Virus record (IMG/VR): IMGVR_UViG_3300032117_000139
Coordinates: 1 to 25,657 of that record
From: a virus
Length of the DNA: 25,657 nt
Direction: 5' to 3' (one strand)
The notes beneath the pieces are model-generated. The model had not been told where the DNA came from. It made no database searches and was given only the letters and a program-made list of their open reading frames with translations. This document shows, piece after piece, positions 6,114 through 14,296 of the stretch. Position numbers and translations under genes: made by a program. Position 1 is the stretch's first letter. Every line of letters begins with the position of its first letter.

Positions 6114-9100
6114 TTAGAAGTCGTCTAGACCAGCTCCGGTTACATCATGGTAGTCCATACCGCCATCGTCACTGTGAGCCTTTGTATTCTCATCTCCATC
6201 CATATTGGGCTTGGGGATTAGTGGACTCTCAGAAGCGGTCTTGGTTTCATCTTCATTGATGATACTAGCCAGGTGTTCCTTAAACTCGTCTTCACTGAAC
6301 TTCTCATAACTATCGTCAACGATAATCTTCATACCCTTGGCCAGTTTCATGCGCTTACGCTTTTTCTGCTCAAAGGGAACTGCAAACTTCATACGGTCAC
6401 CATAGGTAACAGTTTCAAATGGTTCGTCTTCATAGTCATCATCCCAACCACTGACACTAGCGGTCTTTCTCTTAGGTCCATTCTTTGGACCCTTCTTGGA
6501 CGGCTTAGGTTGACTCTTACGTTGTTCGTAACTCTCTTCAGGGCGCTGACGGCCTTGACCAGCAGCACTACTATTGGCTGCACTAGGATAACTCTCTTGA
6601 ACTGTAGTAACATCACTAGGATTACCAGGACCAGTCATGTTAGGGGCACTTGGTGCACTACCCACTCCGGCCATAGCTCCAGGAGCCAATTGAGCCATAA
6701 GAGCTGGATCTTCCATACCGGCAAGATAGGCCTGGTATTCTTGGAAGTATTCAGGAGGAATTGGAAGGCCTAGAGTCATTAGACGATCAAATAGTTCCTT
6801 CTTGAATTGCTGCTCAGCAACCACTGTAGCAATCTTTTCAAGCTTACGAGCCTCTACTTCATCTTCAAAGTCAATAGGAATATTAACTGCAAGAGTTCCA
6901 AGTGAAATTGGGAATCCACTGGCCTGTAGTTGTTGTAGGAATCCTCGTTCTACGGTTTCATCTCGTAGGTTCATACTACGGAATCTTACCTCTGGAATGG
7001 CCAACTTTGGACGTTCTTCTACAAATTCCGCACCGGTCTCTTCATCGACCATAAGTACAGTTTCCATAACAGGAACTCTCTGGCCTCCAACATTACGGAA
7101 CTCATAGTGGCCTTGACGTTCGGCAACAGGTTCCATACGAGAGCGAACAAACTTTTCAATCTTGTGCTGGTAGGTGGATAGCATCTGAGTAATGAGCTCA
7201 CGGTTAAGAGCGCCTGATGCATAGGTACCACCCTGGCCACCCTGGATAAGGTCACTACCAATACCGAATACACCCATAACATTGGTCTGTACTCGCATAA
7301 AGTCTTGGTCAAGTCTAGGCATTGCCTCACGACCGAAAGCATTCTGAATTTGTAGTCCGTGGTGATAGGTCATTAGACGGAAGTCAGAGTTAATGGCCAT
7401 ACTCAAGTCATCACGAAGACTTTGTAGTTCCATTGCATCCGGAATCCATGGACCATCTTGGTCAACATCTGGTAGACCCAAAGTGGCAAGAATTAGAGGA
7501 CTGTAGAGTCGGTCAGCAATAGCATCCTGAGCGGCATTCAAACTTTCTTCCAACATGAGCATACGGAATGCACGAAGAAGAATAGGAGTACCGTGTTCAC
7601 TCCAAGGGTTGGTATTATGTGTTACAAGACCGGCCGTGATGTGACTGTGATAGTCGGCAATACTTAGAGCACAAGTTACTTCTTCCCCAATTACTTCAAT
7701 ACTCTCAATAGCATCCCATTCAATAGTATCTCTATAGGTATTCTTAACTATTTCTCTTGAATGTACTTGCTTTCTAGGGAGGAGAGTATTTAAGTTCTCA
7801 GAAAGTATTGATAGCCCAATATGATTTTGTACTATTACACAACCATTATTTAGAGTACTAGATACTCCAAGTAAAGATAGCATTAATTGTACATCACTCA
7901 ATAGGCCTTCATTACTAGAAGTCCAGTAAACTCTAGGGTAATCTCCGTCTAGGAAACAGCCATCTGTATCTAAGTAACCTGATAAGAAGTTCCACCAAGC
8001 TTGGGGACCACTTTCCCAGATAATCTGGGGGACTATCTTATTGTGACAGGTCTGACCAAATATACCAACTTCACGGAAAAGATTTATTAACTCATTACTT
8101 CTAGTCTTCCCAGCTCTCTTACCAAGATTTTCATTAGACTTAATTCTATATTGCAAAGATGAACTAGCCATTTCGGGTATAGAACAATTATATTTGGCTA
8201 CAAACTTCCTAGTCCAATCTACTATCTCTTGGTCGTTACTAGTTATACTAAAGTCGTAATTATTATATGAGCCATCACCAACCATCATTCCAATAAATCT
8301 AGCTAGATCTGGGTCTATATACTCTGAGCCGAAACTACAATGAGAACCAACACGTACTAGATCCCCAGTCTCAAGGTCTTGTGCCTGTACCCATTCTTGA
8401 CTTATAGAACTAGCTGGGAAGTAGTGGGGGTTTGAACTATTCTTAGAACCACCAATATGACCTGCTTTTGACTTGGGGTTATCAAAGGTTTTATCGCAAG
8501 TCAAGCACGTATTTTCTGACTTAATAATTTTCTTAATCCAGAATGGATGCTCAAGAGTTGTCTTAATAGTGCGCCCAAACTTTGTAGTAATCTTAACTAC
8601 AGTTTCGGGGTCACGTAGACTATTAGCTTCTACATGACTAACTACAGCCCTATCATTCTCGGTATCCCAAGCAAAAACTGGGTCTCCGGCCTTTAACTCT
8701 CCAGCAGGTACTGGTCCAGAAGGTGTAAGTACATCAGTATCAGGAGTTACACACTTGAACTTAATCTGCTTCATGATTACATCAGAGACTGGAATCTCCT
8801 TGTCTTCACGAGCCCAAGCAACAACATCTGGGTAGAGTTGCATAAGCATTGCATACTCTTGAGGAGGGTCACGACGTTCGATGAGACGCTTGATCTCTTC
8901 GGGGACCTTAATGTGATATTGATAGGTTCTTAGAGCCCGATTCTTTGCAACAATAACATCATTCGGGTTAATAATTTCGTCATCTTCCCATGCTCCAATA
9001 CCATCATGCCAGGAACCCATGGCAAATACTTCACCAACAGTCCAGTGCTCACGACCAAGGTCATAAAGAAATTCATTATAGTCTAGACCATCAAAGAATA

Positions 9101-9617
9101 GTTCATTGTAGAACTCGGCAATACGCTTATCCGGGTGGATAAGTTCAATATCGAGAAGAGGAAATCGAGTATAGATATCGATTAGACCAGGTACCAAGTG
9201 GTGGGTGGTGTAGAGTAGACGAGCCCAGTCACGAATCTTACGTGTCTGCTCATCTGGGTCTTCCATATTGAACCACCAGGTGCGTTCACGCCAGTATTCA
9301 AATGGGTCGTGTAGCTTAGGCCAGGCCCACTGAGCATCTGAACCAGTAGCAGCACCTGTTCTACGGTTAGGAGTATTGGCCACTCCACCCTCAAGCATCA
9401 TGTTGTTCTTGAGAGCATTTAGTCTTTGTCGACCCTCTGGAGGACCACCCATGGCCATAGCCATTGGTCCAACATCAGCGGCCATTGAACCGTTCTTGAC
9501 ATTATTGAGCATGTCACGAGCGGCAACACGACCAGCAATTGGGTTTCTAGGAAGGGTAATGCCGGCCTTGCGCATTTTATTAAACTCGGCTGAGGCGCCC
9601 CAATTTCCTTCAGACAT
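6114..9617 (-). CDS. Portal protein, interrupted in frame by a 380-aa intein
   Basis: The 1167-codon frame is a 787-aa portal protein with an intein at residues 289-668. The N-extein has a Gly/Met/Ala-rich lead (1-100), then a portal-like region with WAWPKLHDPFEYWRERTWW (97-115) and an Asp/Glu-rich helical core. The C-extein resumes with TNPWSEHGTPILLRAFRML, a segment characteristic of large-phage portals, followed by helices suited to the crown and stem and a low-complexity acidic/basic tail (from about 1000). The tail holds two KTAS tetrapeptides (KRKTASVSG and ETKTASESP). The ribosome site is AGGACAATA-ATG. The portal is the ring at one capsid vertex through which DNA is packaged and ejected; splicing must occur before assembly. 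The 61-aa gene at 9629 ends 11 bases upstream. Confidence 0.87.
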   Translation of the reverse strand: MSEGNWGASAEFNKMRKAGITLPRNPIAGRVAARDMLNNVKNGSMAADVGPMAMAMGGPPEGRQRLNALKNNMMLEGGVANTPNRRTGAATGSDAQWAWPKLHDPFEYWRERTWWFNMEDPDEQTRKIRDWARLLYTTHHLVPGLIDIYTRFPLLDIELIHPDKRIAEFYNELFFDGLDYNEFLYDLGREHWTVGEVFAMGSWHDGIGAWEDDEIINPNDVIVAKNRALRTYQYHIKVPEEIKRLIERRDPPQEYAMLMQLYPDVVAWAREDKEIPVSDVIMKQIKFKCVTPDTDVLTPSGPVPAGELKAGDPVFAWDTENDRAVVSHVEANSLRDPETVVKITTKFGRTIKTTLEHPFWIKKIIKSENTCLTCDKTFDNPKSKAGHIGGSKNSSNPHYFPASSISQEWVQAQDLETGDLVRVGSHCSFGSEYIDPDLARFIGMMVGDGSYNNYDFSITSNDQEIVDWTRKFVAKYNCSIPEMASSSLQYRIKSNENLGKRAGKTRSNELINLFREVGIFGQTCHNKIVPQIIWESGPQAWWNFLSGYLDTDGCFLDGDYPRVYWTSSNEGLLSDVQLMLSLLGVSSTLNNGCVIVQNHIGLSILSENLNTLLPRKQVHSREIVKNTYRDTIEWDAIESIEVIGEEVTCALSIADYHSHITAGLVTHNTNPWSEHGTPILLRAFRMLMLEESLNAAQDAIADRLYSPLILATLGLPDVDQDGPWIPDAMELQSLRDDLSMAINSDFRLMTYHHGLQIQNAFGREAMPRLDQDFMRVQTNVMGVFGIGSDLIQGGQGGTYASGALNRELITQMLSTYQHKIEKFVRSRMEPVAERQGHYEFRNVGGQRVPVMETVLMVDEETGAEFVEERPKLAIPEVRFRSMNLRDETVERGFLQQLQASGFPISLGTLAVNIPIDFEDEVEARKLEKIATVVAEQQFKKELFDRLMTLGLPIPPEYFQEYQAYLAGMEDPALMAQLAPGAMAGVGSAPSAPNMTGPGNPSDVTTVQESYPSAANSSAAGQGRQRPEESYEQRKSQPKPSKKGPKNGPKRKTASVSGWDDDYEDEPFETVTYGDRMKFAVPFEQKKRKRMKLAKGMKIIVDDSYEKFSEDEFKEHLASIINEDETKTASESPLIPKPNMDGDENTKAHSDDGGMDYHDVTGAGLDDF
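7614..8753 (-). mobile_element. Intein with LAGLIDADG homing endonuclease and inserted zinc finger, in the portal gene
   Basis: The boundaries are exact. Cys1 is portal codon 289 (8753-8751); the C-terminal His-Asn is codons 667-668 (Asn at 7616-7614); the +1 residue is Thr669. Splicing block A is CVTPDTDVLTPSG; block B is TTLEHPFW with the TxxH catalytic motif; block F is LSIADYHSHITAGLVTHN. Between them lie two LAGLIDADG helices, LARFIGMMVGDGS (438-450) and FLSGYLDTDGCF (544-555), with acidic residues D448 and D552 retained, so the endonuclease looks intact. Residues 371-398 form CLTCDKTF...H...H, a C2H2-like finger between block B and the EWVQAQDLETGDLV strand. The segment is visibly more AT-rich and uses AGA arginine codons more than the flanking extein, which suggests later arrival. 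This is a class 1 intein that can splice itself out and home into intein-free portal alleles. Confidence 0.95.
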
Positions 9618-9628
9618 TATTGTCCTAT

Positions 9629-9814
9629 CTAGCTATTGCAACAGCCAATGCCGGGAGCCATTTCTGAACCACAAGTGGCACAAAGGCTAGGTCCACGGCC
9701 TGACAATACGATGTCTCCACCCATACTGTTTTGGTCGATTGCCAGTCCACTTAGAGTGTAGTTAGCACCAACTCTACGAGTGGAGGCTTGACGAATGTTC
9801 TGTTGACGTTCCAT
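9629..9814 (-). CDS. Small Cys-containing protein upstream of the portal (61 aa)
   Basis: The ATG at 9814 has AAGGACT six bases upstream, and the stop lies 11 bases before the portal start. The N-terminal half is basic and Gln/Asn/Arg-rich. The last 20 residues hold four cysteines (CATCGSEMAPGIGCCNS), a CxxC plus CC arrangement that could hold one zinc ion. No family is recognised. The tight spacing suggests it is made together with the portal. Confidence 0.65.
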   Translation of the reverse strand: MERQQNIRQASTRRVGANYTLSGLAIDQNSMGGDIVLSGRGPSLCATCGSEMAPGIGCCNS

Positions 9815-9840
9815 TGATAGTCCTTAGTATAGTACCTTAA

Positions 9841-10647
9841 TTAGCCGATGTAATCGTGATTGGCCTTAATGTTTTCATATGGGCCAGGTAGTGCAACTTC
9901 ATTGGTGACAACTCCACCAGAAATGGTAAGTAGCTCTCCACCTTGGATAGTAGCTTGAGCAATATTGCCATTGGCCCAAGTGGCTTCCTGACCAATTTGC
10001 TGTGCACTAAAGTCAATGAATAGACCTGGGATAGACCAGTCAATAATTCCACTTCCACCACTTGCAATCAAGCGGTAGGCATTGTAAAGAATACCACTAG
10101 CAGCAGGAACCTTAATTAGATAAGGAGTATTGGCTGCACTAACTGTAACTGAAGCAATTGTAGTCCAGTTGTTATTGTTAAAACCACTAACAGTTACTGG
10201 GAGGTAAGCATTAGGGTTATAACGGTTTTGAGTACCCTGTAAGGATACTACTGTAGTACTGGTATAACCAGTTTCTGCACTAAGAGTTGCAGTGAGAGTT
10301 TCAATGTCCTGGATACTCTCTTGGGCTCCTGGTGAGCAAACAAGACTGATATCAAGTCCGTTACTGACCATATTAAGGCCGGGATTAACACTACCGGGAG
10401 TTGCATAACCTGTAGTTCCACTTGTAGAAGGATAGCCCACTTGGCCTCCACTAAAAGTAGTGGGGTATGGAAGAGTGGCTGTATTCTGCTGACCGGTTGT
10501 AGTAACTACTGCTGCCGTCTGACCATTAGGTCCAATACCAGTAAGGGTGTTGGTGGTCTGGGTACCATTACCATAAATTGTAACAAATTGACCTAGGGCG
10601 TAAGCCTTCTTAGTTTGCTTAGGACCTTTACCTTCTGCGAAATTCAT
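9841..10647 (-). CDS. Putative virion structural protein, beta-rich (268 aa)
   Basis: Apart from a basic N-terminus (MNFAEGKGPKQTKKAY) the protein is dominated by Gly, Thr, Ser, Asn, Val and Ile with alternating hydrophobicity, which points to an extended beta-structure. Residues 60-130 are Thr/Ser/Gly-rich low complexity. The region 140-210 (VSLQGTQNRYNPN, then IASVTVSAANTPYLIKVP) reads like a jelly-roll or galactose-binding-like sandwich. Residues 235-260 (IAQATIQGGELLTISGG) look like a further strand pair. It has one Cys and no enzyme motif. Such proteins are usually capsid fibres, decoration proteins or tail parts. The placement upstream of the portal argues for a head-associated role, but I cannot assign a family. 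Confidence 0.65.
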   Translation of the reverse strand: MNFAEGKGPKQTKKAYALGQFVTIYGNGTQTTNTLTGIGPNGQTAAVVTTTGQQNTATLPYPTTFSGGQVGYPSTSGTTGYATPGSVNPGLNMVSNGLDISLVCSPGAQESIQDIETLTATLSAETGYTSTTVVSLQGTQNRYNPNAYLPVTVSGFNNNNWTTIASVTVSAANTPYLIKVPAASGILYNAYRLIASGGSGIIDWSIPGLFIDFSAQQIGQEATWANGNIAQATIQGGELLTISGGVVTNEVALPGPYENIKANHDYIG

Positions 10648-10655
10648 AATTGCTC

Positions 10656-11246
10656 CTATAGACTTAAGTAGTCTACTCCTAGATCTTCATCTTGAGATTC
10701 TTGTAAAAACTTTAGAGCATTTAATCTAATCTGATCTTCATCAGGGTCGAGTTCCTGCTCTTGTTCCTGAACGGGTTGTACTCTTTGTGGAGCACTCTCC
10801 ATTTTGGGTAATTCTGTTCGAACTATGGTTTGAGGTTTTGCATTTGCAATACGCTCAATCTTGCTATCCAAGTCCTTGAGACCCTTTGTAAGGGTGATCA
10901 TTACGTTGCCGATTTGTTTTGCTATAAAGGGTTCAAGTTGGCTTTCAACAGCACTCTCAGGTTGTACAAAGGTTGCTGAGAGTGTTTCCACTGCACTATT
11001 CCAAACAAATTGAGAAACCGTGGAACCAGTCAATCTACTTAGTCTGTTTTGAGTAGTGTCCCATTCAAATTCATATTCTTGGCCATCATAGTCCACTAGA
11101 GTTCCAAAAGTTATATAACTCACTGAACCCTCTACACGAGCAAAGTCGATTGCTACCAACTCTTGCTTTTGTACTACGGGAGCCTTAACCTCAAGGACCT
11201 CTTCTACGGGAGTAGAAACGATCTTAGTTTTTTTAGTTTTGAACAT
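10656..11246 (-). CDS. Hypothetical protein with helical, acidic C-terminus (196 aa)
   Basis: The frame sits five bases after the preceding stop. The N-terminus is Lys-rich (MFKTKKTKIV). Residues 33-90 form a small beta domain (VSYITFGTLVDYDGQEYEFEW) that resembles a compact SH3- or KTSC-like fold, though I would not assign it. Residues 105-135 form a helix (FIAKQIGNVMITLTKGLKDLDSKIERIANA), and 150-185 is Gln/Glu-rich, probably disordered or coiled-coil. No cysteines are present. The role is unknown. It lies between the Cys-rich genes and the beta-rich protein upstream of the portal. Confidence 0.65.
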   Translation of the reverse strand: MFKTKKTKIVSTPVEEVLEVKAPVVQKQELVAIDFARVEGSVSYITFGTLVDYDGQEYEFEWDTTQNRLSRLTGSTVSQFVWNSAVETLSATFVQPESAVESQLEPFIAKQIGNVMITLTKGLKDLDSKIERIANAKPQTIVRTELPKMESAPQRVQPVQEQEQELDPDEDQIRLNALKFLQESQDEDLGVDYLSL

Positions 11247-11251
11247 GTCTG

Positions 11252-11758
11252 TTAGTTCTTAACTACCAATTCGTAGTCACCCTTGCGCTCTACACTAGCA
11301 GTGCGGTCATCCCAGATAACTGCGAATTCTGCATCACCAACAGCTACAACTGTACCAGAAATCTTGGTACTAGCGGTCTTGGCATAAACACGTGAGCCTA
11401 CAAGAGTATCACCCTTGAGCTTGGCTAGAACACCAAAGGTGGCATTCTTGTGAGCCTGCTTATTGTTAAAGCCTCTGGCCTGCTTCTTGGCCTGAACTAG
11501 CTCTCCATAAGGAGCTGTTTGTTGAGCTGGGTTAGTGTCGTCCTTACCGTGAGCTTGGCCTGAAGCATTGTCTCGGTCAATTTCAGCTGCCCAGTCCTTA
11601 CGCCAGTCCATCTCGGTCTGCCAGTTGCGCTGAGCGTCATTACTGTTTTCGTCCATAAAGTCATTGTCCATTTGCTGACCCTGTGGGATAAAGTCGGCAT
11701 CAACGGGACTTGGGCCGTCAAACATGTCGGCAATTCTAATATTCAAACGTGGTTCCAT
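11252..11758 (-). CDS. Hypothetical protein with C-terminal SH3/KOW-like domain (about 168 aa)
   Basis: Three starts are possible in one frame: TTG 11782, ATG 11773 and ATG 11758. I prefer 11758 because a purine run (GGAAAGAGAAACC) precedes it; the other two lack a ribosome site. Near the N-terminus is IADMFDGPSP, resembling the FTKMF-type motif of neighbouring proteins. Residues 25-95 are acidic, Asp/Asn/Gln-rich and likely disordered. The C-terminal 60 residues (LVGSRVYAKTASTKISG, then a DAEFAVIWDD strand and YELVV) look like a small beta-barrel of SH3/KOW type and contain KTAS and RTAS. No catalytic motif is seen. Confidence 0.65.
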   Translation of the reverse strand: MEPRLNIRIADMFDGPSPVDADFIPQGQQMDNDFMDENSNDAQRNWQTEMDWRKDWAAEIDRDNASGQAHGKDDTNPAQQTAPYGELVQAKKQARGFNNKQAHKNATFGVLAKLKGDTLVGSRVYAKTASTKISGTVVAVGDAEFAVIWDDRTASVERKGDYELVVKN

Positions 11759-11821
11759 GGTTTCTCTTTCCATATAGATCAAGATCTACACTCTAAGTTT
11801 AATTTTTCAGGTTTATTACAT

Positions 11822-13870
11822 TTATTTTGCAGGTGGAATAGCTTGACCATTATCACCCAGGTTAGTACTCTTGAGTCTGGTCATTTTTTCTACCTTGGGA
11901 AGTTTAGGCATCTTATTGTCATTTTTAGGAATACCTGGGTCTATTCTCGCTGGAGCACTAGGAGTATCAATACCAATTTCAGTATCTATTTTTCTAGTCT
12001 CTGGAGTAATGCCATAGTTATAACTAGCAATAGCAATAGTACTAGGAATAAAGTCTACTTCTACAATGCCATCATCGGGTAGTGTTCTAAAATTCTCAGC
12101 AAAGGCAAATGGATTGTCACACTCTTCGTGAGCATAAAGAGGACGTCCATTAGCGGCTGTACCGGTTTGGATAATTTCACCCTTACTGTTAGTATTAGAT
12201 GGGTCATCACAGAAACGGCAAGGAACCCCTCTTTGGAATTCATCAGTGACATGAACATAACTCTTCTTGGGAAGAAGTCTACTGATATCCATCTTGGGCT
12301 TTAAAGGAGCCTGTCCGGGTTCAAAGGTCTTTTCTTCACTAGATTCCATAGGTGTATCCCAAAGTTTAGGGTTGTCTTTACGAGCTTGTAATTGGCCCAT
12401 AATAGTAGCAATAGGTTGAATTCTCTTGAGTTTTTCAAAGGAGCCACTATCGGAACCAAATGGATTCTTCAAGTAGGCCATAAAACTTGCAGTAGTGGGT
12501 CTTCCGCCTACAACTCCCTCTTGCTCTCCAAAGAACTGTCTCATGTCTGCCTTACCAGTTCGTTCATTAACGGCAAGGTGATCTTTTACAGCACTACTTG
12601 GAACGTGGATTACACGATCAGGGTTAACTACTACACCTCTACGCATACCACCAATACCGGCCTGTTGCCATTCTGGAAGGACGGTTTCAATAGGGTGATA
12701 GGTACGCTCTTTGGGACTTAGTGGGTCACTGGGGTCAATTGGGTCACTGGTAACGTTTTGAGTAAAAGAGTCGTGTCTAATCTTTGCACGGCCATAGTCT
12801 AGCTTACCCTTAGTTCCAGGATTCTTTTGATCCAGTAGAGTAATATGAAACTGAGTTTGACCTGGTACATATTCACCAGTCTCTGTCATATCATTTATAG
12901 GGCAATTGGCTGCATGCAACCAGGCTTGTTGAGGGGCACCTGGAGCAAAAGGAAGATCTGGGTTATGCTTGGCACAGTGCTCCATGTGGAATCCAATAGG
13001 GCATTCTGGATGGTGGCCTGCAACTGTAGGACCTTCATAGTGGTTACATAGTTCACGATGCTTATCAAGAGCAGCGTCACTAAGTACCTTGGTACGCTTT
13101 GGGTCTCTCTTAACAAGGCCTGTAATCATACCAATATTACGGCCTCTAGTACTCAATCCACCAATGGCTCCATCACCATTCCATACTGTAACAATATGTC
13201 CTAGAGGCCCATGTGGAGTTTTTTCACATGGGATTGTTGGGTCATGATCGCACTGAGCAAAAATCTCATGGTGCTCTTGAGGTTCAAAGATAGGAGGGAT
13301 TCTAATTGGGTTACTGTCTTCTTCATCTCTAATACGTTCACGACAATTATGACAAGTCCCAACTACATTAGGATTGTGACAGCCTTCACATTCAGTGCCA
13401 TAGGTATCTGTATCACTGGCTCTTTTGTTGTGAGTACGAGCGTCCATCTGAGCCCATTCATGCTCACCAACTTTTTGCTCCCACTCTTTGCCCTTTTCAA
13501 TGTGGGCTGCAATTTCAGGGTCACTGTGTTTGACTTCATTTTCGCGAAAGATAAGTGAACGAGCATCACCCAGCCAACTGGCTAGTCGTGGTCTTTTACT
13601 ACTTTCAAGCATGGCTTTACGAGCAGACTCCACTACACCGGCTTCAGGAGCTTTATTGGCAGCTGACTGAGCTTCTTCAATCTGACTAGGAGTCATGGGT
13701 AAACCAATAACTCGTGTCTTATTAGTGTACTCTTCTTCAGCTGCTTTTTGTGCAGGAGTTTTCTTACCTCTACCAGTAGCCGGTAGTGCAGGGGCTCTAA
13801 AGTTGAAGATCTTGGGAGTACGATTCAGTGTACCGTCATTTTCATCAGCAGAGTAGTGAAGATTATCCAT
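11822..13870 (-). CDS. Large Cys/His-rich protein of unknown function (682 aa)
   Basis: The start overlaps the preceding stop by one base (TAATG). Residues 30-160 are charged and helical and contain RLASWLGDARS (96-106). A zinc-ribbon pair follows: C161-x2-C164 and C173-x2-C176. Residues 205-300 hold more Cys and His (C207, C215, C275, C290, C299) among beta-strand-like stretches such as GHIVTVWNGDGAIGG (224-238). Residues 335-435 look like a barrel half ending in GVVVNPDRVIHVPSSAV. A last finger is C551-x2-C554 with H581-x2-C584. The C-terminus is Lys/Pro-rich and ends in VEKMTRLKS-type sequence. No recognised family fits. Similar zinc and SH3-like elements in the 601-aa gene suggest related roles. 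Confidence 0.75.
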   Translation of the reverse strand: MDNLHYSADENDGTLNRTPKIFNFRAPALPATGRGKKTPAQKAAEEEYTNKTRVIGLPMTPSQIEEAQSAANKAPEAGVVESARKAMLESSKRPRLASWLGDARSLIFRENEVKHSDPEIAAHIEKGKEWEQKVGEHEWAQMDARTHNKRASDTDTYGTECEGCHNPNVVGTCHNCRERIRDEEDSNPIRIPPIFEPQEHHEIFAQCDHDPTIPCEKTPHGPLGHIVTVWNGDGAIGGLSTRGRNIGMITGLVKRDPKRTKVLSDAALDKHRELCNHYEGPTVAGHHPECPIGFHMEHCAKHNPDLPFAPGAPQQAWLHAANCPINDMTETGEYVPGQTQFHITLLDQKNPGTKGKLDYGRAKIRHDSFTQNVTSDPIDPSDPLSPKERTYHPIETVLPEWQQAGIGGMRRGVVVNPDRVIHVPSSAVKDHLAVNERTGKADMRQFFGEQEGVVGGRPTTASFMAYLKNPFGSDSGSFEKLKRIQPIATIMGQLQARKDNPKLWDTPMESSEEKTFEPGQAPLKPKMDISRLLPKKSYVHVTDEFQRGVPCRFCDDPSNTNSKGEIIQTGTAANGRPLYAHEECDNPFAFAENFRTLPDDGIVEVDFIPSTIAIASYNYGITPETRKIDTEIGIDTPSAPARIDPGIPKNDNKMPKLPKVEKMTRLKSTNLGDNGQAIPPAK

Positions 13871-14277
13871 TATTCTGCCTTCTTGTTAACATTAAAAATA
13901 CGAGTGAAGTTCTTCATTTTGAGTACAGGCTTTTCATTACGCTTCTTGGTACGGTTAATGGCCTCTTCAGCATAGGCTGATTCTAGTCCACCTGGTAGAG
14001 AAGTATTATCTGTACTTGTAGGGGCTCCAAATGCCGTACGATCTTCATGTAGTCCTAGAATATCTTTTTCTAGGTGGGGAAGACAGTTTAAGCAGACTGT
14101 ACTAAGAACACCATAAGTGTGATAGGGATCAACAAGTGCCTTTTCTGCAGAGCACTGGACGGGCTTTCCCTTATCGTCAGTGTATAGACCTCTAGTTTGG
14201 CACTCTGAGCCTAATTCGGCAGCACCTTCAGTGAGTCTGTCTGAGCCTTTGGTGGCCTCGGCAATTACCTTGAACAT
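13870..14277 (-). CDS. Small Cys-containing protein ending in an FTRIF motif (135 aa)
   Basis: The start ATG at 14277 has no clear ribosome site, so it probably depends on read-through from the 601-aa gene 19 bases upstream. The protein contains C26, C42, C62 and C65 (CQTRGLY...CSAEK...CLNC), a plausible single zinc site, then a polar middle. The last 20 residues are basic and include NFTRIFN at 123-129, the short motif shared with the C-termini of the 601- and 350-aa proteins. Function is unknown. The stop shares a base with the next start (TAATG), indicating translational coupling to the 682-aa gene. Confidence 0.65.
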   Translation of the reverse strand: MFKVIAEATKGSDRLTEGAAELGSECQTRGLYTDDKGKPVQCSAEKALVDPYHTYGVLSTVCLNCLPHLEKDILGLHEDRTAFGAPTSTDNTSLPGGLESAYAEEAINRTKKRNEKPVLKMKNFTRIFNVNKKAE

Positions 14278-14296
14278 AGTATATTACTATTAAATA

